A stretch of DNA of 64,000 nt, taken from Mycobacterium sp. IDR2000157661. Lineage in GTDB: Bacteria; Actinomycetota; Actinomycetes; Mycobacteriales; Mycobacteriaceae. Below the pieces are notes generated by a model. That model was given only the letters and a program-made list of their open reading frames with translations. It did no database searches and was not told the DNA's origin. Shown piece after piece: positions 1 to 8,333 of this stretch (positions are counted from its first letter, which is position 1; the number at the start of each line of letters is the position of its first letter). The stretch spans positions 4,464,001-4,528,000 of the forward strand of contig NZ_CP081006.1 of the NCBI RefSeq assembly GCF_022317005.1, written 5' to 3'. The translations under genes were made by a program, and so were the position numbers.

Positions 1-240
1 GCCACCGCGCTGCCGGGCCATCGCCCCGTCGAGCATGTCGGCGAGCACGAAGATCCACACGGCGAACGCGCCCCACCACAGTTGGCCGATCGGGAACAGG
101 GTCAGTGCACTGATCACCGACCCCGCGGTGCCCAGGATCGTGATGCTGTCGGGCGTGAAGCCCGCCTTCAGCGCGCCCTTGGCGATCGGCGTGCTCAGCT
201 TCTCGTAGGCCGCCCTGGTCAGTAGATAGAAATCGCTCAC
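1..240 (-). CDS. pgsA: Phosphatidylinositol phosphate synthase (CDP-alcohol phosphotransferase), N-terminal part
   Basis: This is the first 80 codons of a gene that runs off the left edge. The N-terminus begins from a GTG that overlaps the stop of the HIT gene by GTGA. It contains a hydrophobic segment and then DMLDGAMAR, the start of the CDP-alcohol phosphotransferase signature (D-x2-D-G-x2-A-R). In mycobacteria the enzyme joins CDP-diacylglycerol to inositol phosphate at the inner membrane, which starts PI, PIM and lipoarabinomannan synthesis. The order thrS, HIT, pgsA matches M. tuberculosis and supports the name. The rest of the active site lies outside the window. Confidence 0.9.
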   Translation of the reverse strand, partial: MSDFYLLTRAAYEKLSTPIAKGALKAGFTPDSITILGTAGSVISALTLFPIGQLWWGAFAVWIFVLADMLDGAMARQRGG

Positions 241-851
241 TTCTGATTGACCCATTCGGTCGCCAGCAGTTCACGGGTCTCGCGCAGCAACTGCGGCACC
301 ACCTTCGAGCCGCCGATGATGGTGATGAAGTTGGCGTCGCCGCTCCAGCGCGGCACCACATGCATGTGCAGGTGCTCGGCCAGCGAGCCGCCCGCCGACT
401 TGCCGAGGTTGAGTCCGACATTGAACCCGTGGGGCCGCGACACCGCCTTGATCACCCGGATCATCTTCTGTGTGAACGACATCAACTCCAGGCTCTCGTC
501 GACGGTGAGGTCCTCCAGCTCCGAGACCTGCCGGTAGGGCACCACCATGGAGTGCCCGGGGTTATACGGATACAGGTTGAGCACCACATAGACCAACTCG
601 CCACGGGCCACCACCAGGCCCTCCTCGTCGGGCATGGTGGGGATGTCGGTGAACGGCTGCTCGGATTTTCCCGAGCCCGCCGTCTCCCCTTTCAGCGGGC
701 CTTCGGCGATGTAGGTCATCCGGTGCGGCGTCCAGAGGCGCTGCAGGTGATCGGGGTCGCCGGCCCCCCGGTCGACTATTCTCTGCTCTTCGCGCAAGCG
801 CTCATCGTCAATCCTCTGCTCTTCGCGCAAGCGCTCATCGTCGCGTGTCAC
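237..851 (-). CDS. HIT-family nucleotide phosphorylase (Ap4A phosphorylase-like)
   Basis: A 204-residue histidine-triad protein. The triad is in HLHMHVV (His160, His162, His164), preceded by the long GFNVGLNLG strand. It resembles mycobacterial Rv2613c, a diadenosine tetraphosphate phosphorylase that splits Ap4A into ATP and ADP. The GTG start at 851 overlaps the thrS stop by GTGA, and its own stop overlaps pgsA the same way, so the three genes are probably cotranscribed. The odd part is the N-terminus. Residues 4-14 and 15-25 are identical 11-residue copies (DDERLREEQRI) made by a 33-bp tandem duplication, charged and probably helical. The longer open frame to 914 lies inside thrS and is not needed. 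Confidence 0.88.
   Translation of the reverse strand: MTRDDERLREEQRIDDERLREEQRIVDRGAGDPDHLQRLWTPHRMTYIAEGPLKGETAGSGKSEQPFTDIPTMPDEEGLVVARGELVYVVLNLYPYNPGHSMVVPYRQVSELEDLTVDESLELMSFTQKMIRVIKAVSRPHGFNVGLNLGKSAGGSLAEHLHMHVVPRWSGDANFITIIGGSKVVPQLLRETRELLATEWVNQK
778..842. repeat. 33-bp tandem duplication inside the HIT gene N-terminus
   Basis: Two copies with a period of 33 bases. The bases 781-809 and 814-842 are identical, and the AT at 778-779 matches 811-812. The unit is eleven codons, so the reading frame is kept and the protein gains one extra DDERLREEQRI block. It sits just after the start codon, before the conserved HIT fold. Confidence 0.9.
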
Positions 852-2902
852 TTCGGCACGCCTGCATTGACGAGATCGGCTGTCGGCGCGGCATTCTGGC
901 GGTCGGCGATCCACGTTGCGATGGCCTCGACCGCATCGTCGCGCGGCACGCCGTTGAGCTGGGACCGGTCACCGAAGCGGAAACTGACGGCGCCCGCTTC
1001 GACGTCCCGGTCACCGGCGACCAGCATGAAGGGCACCTTCTGGTTGGTGTGGTTGACGATCTTCTTCGCCATCCGGTCGTCGCTGCTGTCGACTTCGGCG
1101 CGGATACCGCGCAACTTCAGTTGCTCGGCCATGCCGTTGAGGTACGGGATGTGGTCGTCGGCGACCGGGATGCCGACCACCTGCACCGGCGCCAACCAGG
1201 CTGGGAACGCGCCTGCGTAATGCTCGGTGAGAATGCCGAAGAACCGCTCGATCGACCCGAACAGCGCGCGGTGGATCATCACCGGCCGCTGCCGCGATCC
1301 GTCGGCGGCGGTGTACTCCAACTCGAAGCGCTCCGGGAAGTTGAAGTCCAGCTGGATCGTCGACATCTGCCAACTGCGGCCGAGTGCGTCCTTGACCTGC
1401 ACCGAGATCTTCGGTCCATAGAACGCCGCGCCACCGGGATCGGGCACCAGATCCAGCCCGGAGGCCGCGCCCACCTCGGCCAGCACGGCGGTCGCCTCCT
1501 CCCACAGCTCGTCGGAGCCGACCGACTTCTTGGGATCCTTGGTCGACAGTTCGAGGTAGAAGTCGGTCAGCCCGTAGTCGCCGAGCAGGTCGAGCACGAA
1601 GCGCAGCAGCGAGTTCAGCTCGTCGCGCATCTGTTCGCGCGTGCAGTAGATGTGCGAGTCGTCCATCGTCAGACCCCGGACCCGGGTGAGGCCGTGCACG
1701 ACCCCGGACAGCTCGTAGCGGTACACGGTGCCGAATTCGAAGAGTCGTAGCGGCAGTTCGCGATACGACCGCCCGCGCGACCGGAAGATCAGGCAGTGCA
1801 TCGGGCAGTTCATCGGCTTGAGGTAGTAGTCCTGCCCCGGCTTGCGCACCGAGCCGTCGGCGTTGAGTTCCGCGTCGAGGTGCATGGGCGGGAACATGCC
1901 GTCGGCGTACCAGTCGAGGTGGCCGGAGATCTTGAACAGCTCGGCCTTGGTGATGTGCGGCGAGTTGACGAACTCGTAGCCGGCCTCGCTGTGCTTGCGC
2001 CGCGAGTAGTCCTCGAGCTCGCGGCGGATGATGCCGCCCTTGGGGTGGAAAACCGCCAGCCCCGAACCGATTTCGTCGGGGAAGCTGAACAGGTCCAGTT
2101 CGGCGCCGAGCCGGCGGTGGTCGCGCCGTTGGGCTTCCTCGATCAGTTCGAGGTGCTTGTCGAGGGCGTCCTGAGACTCCCACGCCGTGCCGTAGATGCG
2201 CTGCAGGCTGGCGTTGCTCTGATCGCCGCGCCAGTACGCCGCCGAGCTGCGGGTGAGCTTGAAGGCCGGGATGTACTTGGTCGTCGGGATGTGCGGACCG
2301 CGGCACAGGTCGCCCCACTCCCGTTCGCGGGTACGGGGATTGAGGTTGTCGTAAGCGGTCAGCTCGTCGCCTCCGACCTCCATCACGTCGGGATCGCCGG
2401 ACTTGTCGTCGACGAGTTCGAGCTTGTACGGCTCGTTCGCGAGTTCCTCGCGCGCCCGGTCCTTCGACTCGTACACCCGCCGGGAGAACAGCTGGCCTTC
2501 CTTGACGATCTGGCGCATGCGCTTCTCCAGCGCCTCCAGATCCTCGGGTGTGAAGGCGCGCTCGACGTCGAAGTCGTAGTAGAAGCCGTCGGCGATGGGC
2601 GGGCCGATGCCAAGCTTCGCCTCGGGGAACAGGTCCTGCACGGCTTGGGCCAGCACATGGGCGGTGGAGTGCCGGATGACGCTGCGGCCGTCGTCGGTGT
2701 CGGCCGCCACCGGCGTCACCTCCACGTCCGCCTCGGGCGACCACGACAGGTCGCGCAGCTTGCCGTCGGCGTCACGCACCACGACGACCGCGTCGGGCGC
2801 TCCCCTGCTCGGCAGTCCGGCCTGACGAACCGCCTCACCCGCGGTGGTCCCGGCAGCGACCCGGATCGGGGCTGCGGGGGCGGGGCTGGCGGCGGGACTC
2901 AT
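848..2902 (-). CDS. thrS: Threonine-tRNA ligase
   Basis: A 684-residue class II aminoacyl-tRNA synthetase of normal length, charging tRNA-Thr in the cytosol. In order it shows the N-terminal TGS-like domain, the editing domain with HxxxH (HSTAH, about residue 79) and a later zinc-site region, then the catalytic core. There the zinc-ligand motif MNCPMH is followed by the class II motif 2 arginine region RLFEFGTVYRYE, and motif 3 is in MIHRALFGSIERF. The C-terminal anticodon-binding domain (VQVVGIPVADDHIPY) follows. It heads the operon thrS-HIT-pgsA, with GTGA overlap to the next gene. The start is at ATG 2902, with a short untranslated stretch up to the TIGR02611 gene. Confidence 0.97.
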   Translation of the reverse strand: MSPAASPAPAAPIRVAAGTTAGEAVRQAGLPSRGAPDAVVVVRDADGKLRDLSWSPEADVEVTPVAADTDDGRSVIRHSTAHVLAQAVQDLFPEAKLGIGPPIADGFYYDFDVERAFTPEDLEALEKRMRQIVKEGQLFSRRVYESKDRAREELANEPYKLELVDDKSGDPDVMEVGGDELTAYDNLNPRTREREWGDLCRGPHIPTTKYIPAFKLTRSSAAYWRGDQSNASLQRIYGTAWESQDALDKHLELIEEAQRRDHRRLGAELDLFSFPDEIGSGLAVFHPKGGIIRRELEDYSRRKHSEAGYEFVNSPHITKAELFKISGHLDWYADGMFPPMHLDAELNADGSVRKPGQDYYLKPMNCPMHCLIFRSRGRSYRELPLRLFEFGTVYRYELSGVVHGLTRVRGLTMDDSHIYCTREQMRDELNSLLRFVLDLLGDYGLTDFYLELSTKDPKKSVGSDELWEEATAVLAEVGAASGLDLVPDPGGAAFYGPKISVQVKDALGRSWQMSTIQLDFNFPERFELEYTAADGSRQRPVMIHRALFGSIERFFGILTEHYAGAFPAWLAPVQVVGIPVADDHIPYLNGMAEQLKLRGIRAEVDSSDDRMAKKIVNHTNQKVPFMLVAGDRDVEAGAVSFRFGDRSQLNGVPRDDAVEAIATWIADRQNAAPTADLVNAGVPK

Positions 2903-2964
2903 CTGGACTCTCCGGTTTCGGTTCGGCGGACTCTAGGACGCGACCATGCTATCGGTGCGAGTCG

Positions 2965-3384
2965 TCAGTCCCCGATGCCGATCGGACTGTTCAACCACTC
3001 GAAATCGAAGCCGAGCCGTTCGGCCGTCCAGTCGAGTGCGCCCAGCGCCCAGAGCGTCAGGGCGACGATGAGCGCGGTGAACACACCACCGAGGATCTGA
3101 ACGACGGCGGGTTGGCGGTGGAACCACTCCATCCCCTTGTCGTAGCGCTGCTTGGCGTAGCTGAGCACGCGCTGCGCCCATTCGAATTCGGTGGCCAGGA
3201 TGCCGAGGCCGATGAACACGATCGCCCAGCCGGGCCCCGGATACGGAATCGCCAGGATGCCGACTATCAGGACCGCGGTGCCCACCACGCCGACGGTCAG
3301 GCGGTAGACGAGATCGAGGGTCGGCCGTTCGCGCAGCCGGTCGCGCCACCGCGCCCACCGGCGCTTGACATCGGCCGCCTTCAC
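2965..3384 (-). CDS. TIGR02611-type small membrane protein (PGPGW motif)
   Basis: A 139-residue protein with a basic N-terminus and two groups of hydrophobic helices. The first contains the PYPGPGW motif typical of the actinobacterial TIGR02611/PGPGW family. No enzymatic role is known for the family, and I infer only an inner-membrane location. The GTG start overlaps the stop of the upstream thioesterase gene by GTGA, so the two are probably translated together. A 62-bp spacer separates it from thrS downstream. Confidence 0.85.
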   Translation of the reverse strand: MKAADVKRRWARWRDRLRERPTLDLVYRLTVGVVGTAVLIVGILAIPYPGPGWAIVFIGLGILATEFEWAQRVLSYAKQRYDKGMEWFHRQPAVVQILGGVFTALIVALTLWALGALDWTAERLGFDFEWLNSPIGIGD

Positions 3385-4019
3385 GGCTGTCCCGGCTTGA
3401 GTTTGACGAACAACGCGTGCGACTCGGCGAGCACCGTGTCACCGTCGAGCAACCGACCCGCGACGAAGATCTTGCGGTCCTCGATCCGGTCGATGCCGGC
3501 CTGCACCTGGTAGTCGTGTTCGACAAGCGCGATCTTGCGGTAGTCGACGTGCAGGAACGCGGTGCGCTGCGCCTTGCTGCCGCTGAGCTTGAACGCGGTG
3601 AAACCCAGGATCGAGTCGAACAGCATCGCGACCGCGCCACCGTGTGCGGCACCGTTGCGGCCGAGGTGGAAGCGGCGGAACCGGGCGGTGCCGTTGACCC
3701 GGCCGTCCTCGGTGACCTGCAGGTCGAGGGGCACCGCAAGCAGGTTGCCCCGGTTGGGCAGATCCATCCGTCGCCCCGACGGCGAGGCCCACTCGTCGGC
3801 GTAGTACGGCGCAAGCAGCTGCGACACCTTCTCGACAAGGTCCGCGGCCTCGGTGATCACCTCGTCGGGCGCGTCGGCGGCACGGGCGTGATCCTGCAAG
3901 GTGCGTACGGCGTCGACGAAGCGGCCGTAGTCGGGTCCGCCACGATCGGTCGGGACGGGCGGATTGAACCCGCCACCGGGATGCGTCGCGACGGGCTGAT
4001 CTGAGCTCACCCGACCCAC
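3381..4019 (-). CDS. PaaI-like hotdog-fold thioesterase
   Basis: A 212-residue protein. The C-terminal 140 residues carry the hotdog signature with NGAAHGGAVAMLFD, close to the HGG motif of PaaI/ACOT13-type acyl-CoA thioesterases. Such enzymes hydrolyse acyl- or aryl-CoA thioesters; the substrate here cannot be told. The N-terminal 70 residues are an extension with no recognised domain. GTG at 4019 is used, and a second GTG at 4010 is equally possible. It is coupled to the TIGR02611 gene downstream. Confidence 0.82.
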   Translation of the reverse strand: MGRVSSDQPVATHPGGGFNPPVPTDRGGPDYGRFVDAVRTLQDHARAADAPDEVITEAADLVEKVSQLLAPYYADEWASPSGRRMDLPNRGNLLAVPLDLQVTEDGRVNGTARFRRFHLGRNGAAHGGAVAMLFDSILGFTAFKLSGSKAQRTAFLHVDYRKIALVEHDYQVQAGIDRIEDRKIFVAGRLLDGDTVLAESHALFVKLKPGQP

Positions 4020-4032
4020 CGTATTGCCAGGC

Positions 4033-4899
4033 TCACCGGCCGGCCGACCCGGCTTTGCTCAGCGTCTCGAACTCGTCGTCGGACAACTGGATCTCGGCAG
4101 CGGCGACGTTCTCCTCGAGATGGGCCACCTTCGAGGTACCGGGGATGGGCAGCATCACCGGTGAGCGTTTGAGCAGCCAGGCCAGCGCCAGCTGCGACGC
4201 AGACGCGCCGTGCTCGGCGGCGATGCGCTGTAGCGGCCCGTCGGGCGCCGCCAGCGGCCCGGCCGCCAGCGGGAACCACGGGATGAAGCCGATGCCTTGT
4301 GCCTCGCAGGCGTCCAGCAAGGGTTCGGCCGTGCGGACCGTCACGTTGTACATGTTCTGCACCGACACGATCGGCGCCACCTTCTGCGCGGCCTCGAGTT
4401 GTTCGGCGCTGACCTCCGAGAGACCGATGTGGCGGATCTTGCCCTCCTGCTGCAGCTTCGCCAGCTCGCCGACCTGGTCCTCGGCGGGGAACTTGGCGTC
4501 GATACGGTGCAGCTGGAACAGGTCGATGGCGTCCACGCCGAGGCGACGCAGGCTCATCTCGCATTCCTGCCGCAGGTAGGCGGGAAAGCCCAGCGGCGTC
4601 CAGTCGTCGGGGCCGGTGCGCAACAGCCCGGCCTTGGTGGCGACGATGACGCCGTCGTAGGGGTGCAACGCATCGTGGATCAACTCCTCGGATACGGAAG
4701 GCCCGTAAGAGTCGGCGGTGTCGATGAAGTTCACGCCGAGCTCGACGGCACGCCGCAGCACCCGCAGGCATTCCTCGCGGTCGGCCGGTGGTCCCCACAC
4801 TCCCGGCCCCGTCAACCGCATGGCGCCGAATCCGAGCCGGTTGACCGTGAGGTCGCCCAGCGTGAAGGTGCCGGATTCCTGCGCCACGTGGGAGGTCAT
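4033..4899 (-). CDS. Aldo/keto reductase
   Basis: A 288-residue TIM-barrel NADPH-dependent oxidoreductase. The catalytic tetrad can be read: Asp60 and Tyr65 in DTADSYGP, Lys89 in VATKAG and His131 in LFQLHR. The C-terminal cofactor region has the usual PIPGTS. It resembles oxidoreductases of the AKR11/YajO branch acting on aldehydes or ketones; the natural substrate is unknown. ATG at 4899 was chosen because the frame upstream of it overlaps the divergent DUF1990 gene and has no conserved content. Confidence 0.9.
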   Translation of the reverse strand: MTSHVAQESGTFTLGDLTVNRLGFGAMRLTGPGVWGPPADREECLRVLRRAVELGVNFIDTADSYGPSVSEELIHDALHPYDGVIVATKAGLLRTGPDDWTPLGFPAYLRQECEMSLRRLGVDAIDLFQLHRIDAKFPAEDQVGELAKLQQEGKIRHIGLSEVSAEQLEAAQKVAPIVSVQNMYNVTVRTAEPLLDACEAQGIGFIPWFPLAAGPLAAPDGPLQRIAAEHGASASQLALAWLLKRSPVMLPIPGTSKVAHLEENVAAAEIQLSDDEFETLSKAGSAGR

Positions 4900-4935
4900 G
4901 CACTGACCGTACGCCGACAGTGACAGGGTGGGCTG

Positions 4936-5433
4936 ATGAAGCTCAGCGATCTCGCCGCGCTGCCGCTGACGTACCGGGAGGTCGGCGCCACCGCCGGCGA
5001 CCTGCCCTCCGGATACCACCACGTCCGCAAATCGGCCGTCGTCGGACACGGCCGCGCCCGCTTCGAGCAGGCTGCCGCCGACGGGATGCGCTGGGGGATG
5101 CTGCGGGGCGCCGGCATCCGGGTGCAGGCCACGACGGAGGTGGCCGACGTGGGATCGGAGGTGATCGTGCATCTGGGGCCGGTCGCGGCGCCGTGTCGGG
5201 TGGTCTACGTCGTCGATGAGGCCGACCGACGCGGGTTCGCCTACGGCACCCTGCCCGGACACGCCGAAACCGGCGAGGAGCTGTTCTTGGTGCGCCACGA
5301 CCCGGTCAGCGACGAGGTGGTGGCCGAAGTGACGGCGTTCTCCCGTCACGCGACGTGGTGGAGCCGGATGGCGGCACCGATCACCTCGCTCATCCAGAAG
5401 GTCGTCACCGATCGGTACCTGCGGGCGCTGTAA
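4936..5433 (+). CDS. DUF1990 family protein
   Basis: A 165-residue protein with the family's features: an N-terminal LTYREVGAT, then GYHHVRKS, WGMLRGAG near the middle and a C-terminal helix ending near YLRAL. The family is found in actinobacteria and plants and has no assigned reaction. The fold is thought to be SRPBCC/cyclase-like, which is an inference from family knowledge. It starts 36 bp from the divergent aldo/keto reductase, so the two share a promoter region. Confidence 0.85.
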   Translation: MKLSDLAALPLTYREVGATAGDLPSGYHHVRKSAVVGHGRARFEQAAADGMRWGMLRGAGIRVQATTEVADVGSEVIVHLGPVAAPCRVVYVVDEADRRGFAYGTLPGHAETGEELFLVRHDPVSDEVVAEVTAFSRHATWWSRMAAPITSLIQKVVTDRYLRAL

Positions 5434-5564
5434 GGGCTGGCCAGCGGCTCGGAACCGGCCGGTCAAGCGCTGACATCGCCCGTTGTCGTCGACTACAGGA
5501 GCCATCTGTGTATCCCGGCCCCTTACACCGCGTAAATTAGGGGAACTCAGCGAAGGACGTCCGG

Positions 5565-6284
5565 ATGGTGATGACGAACGAACCCAGCGGCATGGAGGCC
5601 ACCCACCTGCGCATTGCAGAGTTGGTCCGTGGATTGCACGAACGGCCCGACACCGATTCGGAGACCGTCGTCGCCGAACTGGCCGAGCATGCGGCCGTCG
5701 AGATTCCCGGTGCGCAGTACGCCGGCATCACGTTGACGCGCAACGCCAAAGAGGTCGACACCCCAGCGGCCACCCACATGTACCCGGTGCTCTTGGACAA
5801 GATACAGGCGCGTTATCGGGAGGGCCCGTGCCTGACGGCGGCGTGGGAGGAGAAGGTCATCCACGTCACCGATCTGAATACCGACGACAGGTTCCCCCAC
5901 TATCGGCGGGATGCGCTGGCCGAGACACCCATCCGCGCCATCATGGCGTTCCAGTTGTTCATCGCCGACCAGTCGATGGGAGCGCTCAACGTCTACTCCG
6001 AAGAGCCGAACGCCTTCACCGCCGAGAGCAGGACCATGGGGCTCATCTTTGCGGCGCACTCATCGATCGCCTGGAATGCCGCGCGCCGCGACGAGCAGTT
6101 TCAGCGGGCGCTGGCCAGCCGCGACACGATCGGACAGGCCAAAGGCATGATCATGGAGCGCTACGGTGTCGACGCCGTTCAGGCTTTCGGCGTGCTGCGC
6201 AAGCTGTCTCAGGACTCCAATGTGCCGCTGATCAAGATCGCGACTGAGCTGGTCGATAAGGGGCGACACGCGCAGGCGAACTAG
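5565..6284 (+). CDS. GAF and ANTAR domain RNA-binding regulator
   Basis: A 239-residue protein. Residues about 25-155 form a GAF sensor domain (PGAQYAGITL through to the FTAESR region). Residues about 165-225 form an ANTAR domain with the diagnostic IGQAKGMIMER helix and the following AFGVLRKLSQ helix. ANTAR domains bind paired hairpins in nascent RNA and stop transcription terminating, so this is probably an anti-terminator controlled by a small ligand or redox signal. Its target RNA is not visible nearby. The stop codon directly abuts the stop of the convergent hydrolase gene. Confidence 0.9.
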   Translation: MVMTNEPSGMEATHLRIAELVRGLHERPDTDSETVVAELAEHAAVEIPGAQYAGITLTRNAKEVDTPAATHMYPVLLDKIQARYREGPCLTAAWEEKVIHVTDLNTDDRFPHYRRDALAETPIRAIMAFQLFIADQSMGALNVYSEEPNAFTAESRTMGLIFAAHSSIAWNAARRDEQFQRALASRDTIGQAKGMIMERYGVDAVQAFGVLRKLSQDSNVPLIKIATELVDKGRHAQAN

Positions 6285-7100
6285 TCAGTCCGCCAACCCG
6301 AGCGTCTTCGCCAACCAGCCCAGCACCGGTGGAGCGACGTCGTCGACGGCCGACGGCGCGATGATCCAGTGCGGCAACCCGGGATGCACCTGGTGCTCGG
6401 CGCCGTAGCGGGCCGCGAGGCGGCGCGAAATCCACGGGGCGACATTGCGGTCGGCTCCGGCACTGACACACAGCATCGGACAGGTGATGTTCTTGGTGTT
6501 CACCCGGGTCGACGAGGCACCGGTCGACATTTCGCGAAAGACGCGGCCGGAGTCGCGCACCAGCCTCGGCAACAGCTCGTCCTGTTCCTCGGTGGACAAC
6601 GTATTGAGCGGCACCTGCCGCAGCGTCCGCTCCGAAGGGAAGAACGGCTTGCCCGCCAGGATCCTCGGCAACAGGGGGAACAGATGCGGTAGTGCCCGCA
6701 GCTGCGGCCACAGCACCCCTGCCGGGATCGAAGCCAGCAGCACGGCCGCAGGCGGGCGGCGTGCGGCGGCGATCTTCTGCGTGAGCAGACCGCCCATGCT
6801 GTGGCCGATGACGATCGGCGCCCGGTCCAGTTGGTCGTAGGCGCTGAGGGCGACCTCGAAGCAGTCCTGGATGTCGGTGCGCGCCAACACGCCATCGTCG
6901 GTGGGCTCTCGGCCCGGCAGTACCGGTGCGCTGCAGTCGAATCCGGCCGACTCGAAGAACCGGATCCACGGCTCCATGAGTGTCGGCCTGCCGAACACCC
7001 CGTGGATGAAGAGGATCGGCGGCTTGGCTCTGTCGGTTCGTTCCGGCCGCACCTGGCCAGTATGCCGGTCGGACTCCCTACGCCACTCGGGGGTAGACAA
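6285..7100 (-). CDS. Alpha/beta hydrolase
   Basis: A 271-residue alpha/beta-hydrolase fold protein. It shows the oxyanion-hole strand ILFIHGVFG, the nucleophile elbow GHSMGG (Ser101) and a C-terminal catalytic His in LPHWII. The substrate is unknown; the family covers lipases, esterases and haloperoxidase-like enzymes. The longest frame starts at a TTG with no good ribosome-binding site. A GTG at 7052 just before the first core strand is a reasonable alternative, which would shorten the protein by 16 residues. Its stop is immediately adjacent to the convergent GAF-ANTAR gene. Confidence 0.85.
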   Translation of the reverse strand: MSTPEWRRESDRHTGQVRPERTDRAKPPILFIHGVFGRPTLMEPWIRFFESAGFDCSAPVLPGREPTDDGVLARTDIQDCFEVALSAYDQLDRAPIVIGHSMGGLLTQKIAAARRPPAAVLLASIPAGVLWPQLRALPHLFPLLPRILAGKPFFPSERTLRQVPLNTLSTEEQDELLPRLVRDSGRVFREMSTGASSTRVNTKNITCPMLCVSAGADRNVAPWISRRLAARYGAEHQVHPGLPHWIIAPSAVDDVAPPVLGWLAKTLGLAD

Positions 7101-7295
7101 GGTCGCGGAACGCAGGCCACGGCACCGGTTGATCGCCGACCGCTAACGTCGAGGGTGACCGCCATGCGCCATCACCTGCCGTGGCCGGAGCGTGATGCAG
7201 ACTTAACCGAATTGCGTTATCGCTCTTGACCATAATTCGGCATCGGACCCATAGCATGAATTGACACTATTGTAATTTCAAGGGAGCCGGGAACC

Positions 7296-8165
7296 ATGCG
7301 TGGGGTTGTTCGGTGCGTTCTGACTGCAAGCGTGGTCGCCACCGGTGTGGCCGCGGTGCCCACTGACCGGAGCGCGGCGGCGGCGTACCAACCAGCTGGT
7401 GACGCCATCGCGTCCATCCTGCCGGCACGCGGGCAGGTGGTGGGCGTGGCGCATCCGATCGTGGTGACGTTCGGCACGCCCGTCCATGACAAGCGCGCGG
7501 CCGAACGGACCGTCGACATCGCCTCGCTACCCGCCATGACCGGCAGGTTCGAATGGATCGAAAACGATGTGGTGCAATGGGTTCCCGACAAATTCTGGCC
7601 GGCGCACAGCACCGTGGCACTTTCCGTCGGCGGCCGCACCACCAATTTCGCGACGGGCCCGGCGGTCGTCGGGGTGGCCAACGTCTCCGATCACACGTTC
7701 ACCGTGACCATCGACGGTGTCGACGCTGCCCGCCTGCCTGCACCCCATCACCGACCGAACTTCGGCAAGCCGGGGGTGTTTCCGGCGTCCATGGGCCGAC
7801 CGGAGTATCCGACGCCGGTCGGCACGTACACGGTTCTGGCCAAGGAGCGCGACGTGCTCATGGATTCCAGCAGCGTCGGCATCCCCGTGGATTCGCCCGA
7901 CGGTTACAAACTGGATGTGGAGTACGCCGTTCGGATCACTCGCCGTGGCATCTTCGTGCATTCGGCCCCGTGGGCCGTCAATGCACTCGGTCACGAGAAC
8001 ATCAGCCACGGCTGCATCAGCCTCAGTACCGAAGACGCTGAGTGGTATTTCAACACCGTCAACGTCGGCGACCCGGTGATCGTGCAGGAGAACAGCGTCG
8101 AGGTCCCCCGACCCGTGGCACCACCGGAGAACTCCGCCGAAGTCCCTCGAGTCATATCCCGCTGA
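7296..8165 (+). CDS. L,D-transpeptidase (LdtMt1-like)
   Basis: A 289-residue exported enzyme that makes 3-3 cross-links between meso-diaminopimelate residues of peptidoglycan. A signal peptide occupies about residues 1-30. Next comes an Ig-like domain (SILPARGQVVGVAHPIVVTF), then the YkuD catalytic domain with His222 in VHSAPW and the catalytic Cys240 in SHGCISLS. It closely resembles mycobacterial LdtMt1 rather than the larger LdtMt2. Two oddities are an insertion of about 13 residues (roughly 149-163) before the conserved FPASMGRP strand, and a C-terminal tail with a repeated ENS-x-EVPR. A ribosome-binding site CAAGGGAG precedes ATG 7296. Confidence 0.92.
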   Translation: MRGVVRCVLTASVVATGVAAVPTDRSAAAAYQPAGDAIASILPARGQVVGVAHPIVVTFGTPVHDKRAAERTVDIASLPAMTGRFEWIENDVVQWVPDKFWPAHSTVALSVGGRTTNFATGPAVVGVANVSDHTFTVTIDGVDAARLPAPHHRPNFGKPGVFPASMGRPEYPTPVGTYTVLAKERDVLMDSSSVGIPVDSPDGYKLDVEYAVRITRRGIFVHSAPWAVNALGHENISHGCISLSTEDAEWYFNTVNVGDPVIVQENSVEVPRPVAPPENSAEVPRVISR

Positions 8166-8178
8166 CGTGACCCCACCG

Positions 8179-8229
8179 GAAGGTGGAGTGACGACCTCGC
8201 GCACCGCGACCGGCCGTCACTCCACCTTC
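8179..8229 (+). terminator. Long inverted repeat after the L,D-transpeptidase gene
   Basis: Perfect 14-base arms at 8179-8192 and 8216-8229 with a 23-base loop, starting 13 bases after the ldt stop codon. There is no U-run, which is common for mycobacterial terminators. It is placed where an ldt terminator is expected. A protein-binding palindrome is an alternative. Confidence 0.6.
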
Positions 8230-8273
8230 AACTGTGTGAAAGTCGCGCGAATAGTGCTGGCGCTCAAATGGAA

Positions 8274-8310
8274 TCGGCCCGGCGGCGAATCGTACTCGCC
8301 GCCGGGCCGA
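8274..8310 (-). terminator. Strong hairpin terminator of the proline-rich protein gene
   Basis: Perfect 15-base GC-rich arms at 8274-8288 and 8296-8310 with a 7-base loop. It lies 24 bases past the stop of the leftward proline-rich gene and runs into TTCCATTTG on that strand. It may also stop rightward transcripts from ldt. Confidence 0.8.
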
Positions 8311-8333
8311 ACCCGGAATGCTGTCGCGGGGCG

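Noticed and set aside
1011..2744. 577-codon open frame on the minus strand within thrS
   Set aside because: It is a shifted frame of thrS, rich in Arg/Ala/Pro/His with no domain.
7226..7257. TTGACC and TAGCAT as a promoter for the L,D-transpeptidase gene
   Set aside because: The spacer is 20 bases, longer than usual, so I do not call it.
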